From Bacteroidota bacterium (GTDB lineage: Bacteria; Bacteroidota; Bacteroidia; Flavobacteriales; Flavobacteriaceae), in contig JAHZIZ010000112.1 of the NCBI GenBank assembly GCA_022601215.1, forward strand, positions 1-5,928: DNA of 5,928 nucleotides, written 5' to 3'. Below, in pieces: positions 5,639-5,928 of this stretch (positions within the stretch are counted from its first letter, which is position 1; every line of letters starts with the position of its first letter). Made by a program: the position numbers and the translations under genes. Under the pieces are notes generated by a model. It was given only the letters and a program-made list of their open reading frames with translations. It was not told the origin of the DNA and made no database searches.

Positions 5639-5928
5639 CTAACTAAGCAAGTTATTAATTTTAGCATATTGTAACAACATAATGGTCTTGGCATCTTTGA
5701 TTTCACCCGTGTCTATCATAGCGTACGCCTTTTCGAAATCTAATTCCAAAACTTCTATGTTTTCTTGTTCATCTTTAGCGCCACCTCCTTCGCTAATTTT
5801 CATTCCCTTGTCATATTCAGCCACAAAAAAGTACAGTATTTCTGTTACTGAACCTGGGCTCATATACGTTTCAAAAATTCGTTTCACCTTTGAAATTTTA
5901 TACCCTGTTTCCTCTTCAGTTTCTTTAC
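5639..5928 (-). CDS. nudK: NudK-type Nudix hydrolase (GDP-mannose pyrophosphatase), 3' part; start lies beyond the right edge
   Basis: The frame is open to the right edge and gives 95 whole C-terminal codons, about half of a roughly 190-residue protein. It begins KETEEETGY, which is the second half of the Nudix box (R/K-E-x-x-E-E-x-G-U) and holds the metal-binding glutamates. FETYMSPGSVTEILYFFVAE follows, then SEGGGAKDEQENIEVLEL and TGEIKDAKTIMLLQY. This matches the order and wording of E. coli NudK (YMSPGGVTELIHFF, GGGVEDEDIEVLEL, TGEIRDGKTVLLL) as I remember it. NudK cleaves GDP-mannose and related sugar nucleotides in the cytoplasm. ADP-ribose pyrophosphatases are the nearest other family, but the GGG-ED-x-IEVLEL segment favours NudK. 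The stop TAG lies 12 bases before the acetyltransferase ATG. Confidence 0.9.
   Translation of the reverse strand, partial: KETEEETGYKISKVKRIFETYMSPGSVTEILYFFVAEYDKGMKISEGGGAKDEQENIEVLELDFEKAYAMIDTGEIKDAKTIMLLQYAKINNLLS

Noticed and set aside
1..5928. CRISPR arrays, insertion sequences, tRNA or rRNA genes
   Set aside because: No spaced direct repeats, transposase frames, terminal repeats or cloverleaf-like sequences were seen.

Overview
The window looks like a core chromosomal segment from a member of the Bacteroidota, most likely the Flavobacteriaceae. The basis is the gene order parA-parB-DUF5683-dapB-lepB (known to me from this family), the Bacteroidota-style signal peptidase with a membrane N-terminal extension, the AT-rich spacers, weak Shine-Dalgarno sequences, and TAnnTTTG-like promoter candidates. 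Every gene I can support lies on the minus strand, so transcription runs from high to low coordinates.

The right half (about 4066-5928) holds a small metabolic group. In transcription order these are the 3' part of a NudK-type GDP-mannose pyrophosphatase (cut by the right edge), a RimJ/RimL-type GNAT acetyltransferase 12 bases later, and, after a 69-base gap, a short-chain dehydrogenase of the 2,4-dienoyl-CoA reductase type. The group closes with a hairpin whose 15-bp stem is perfect, just after the dehydrogenase stop; this is the best terminator in the window.

A 278-base spacer (3849-4126) separates the two units. Besides the terminator it holds a candidate parA promoter, a perfect 7-1-7 palindrome (3941-3955) and an imperfect TGTT...AACA inverted repeat (3911-3929). 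The two repeats could be operators or a divergent ParB-binding site, but this is unproven. No gene is seen in the spacer.

The left half (1-3848) is a compact five-gene unit. ParA and ParB partition the chromosome. A small signal-peptide-bearing membrane protein (DUF5683) of unknown role begins at a GTG inside the end of parB and ends overlapping the dapB start by four bases. DapB makes tetrahydrodipicolinate for lysine and diaminopimelate. LepB, cut by the left edge, is the type I signal peptidase. The overlaps suggest translational coupling, tying segregation genes to cell-wall precursor synthesis and protein export. There is no mobile element, CRISPR array, tRNA or rRNA, and I see no clear new system. 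The least explained items are the DUF5683 protein and the palindromes upstream of parA.
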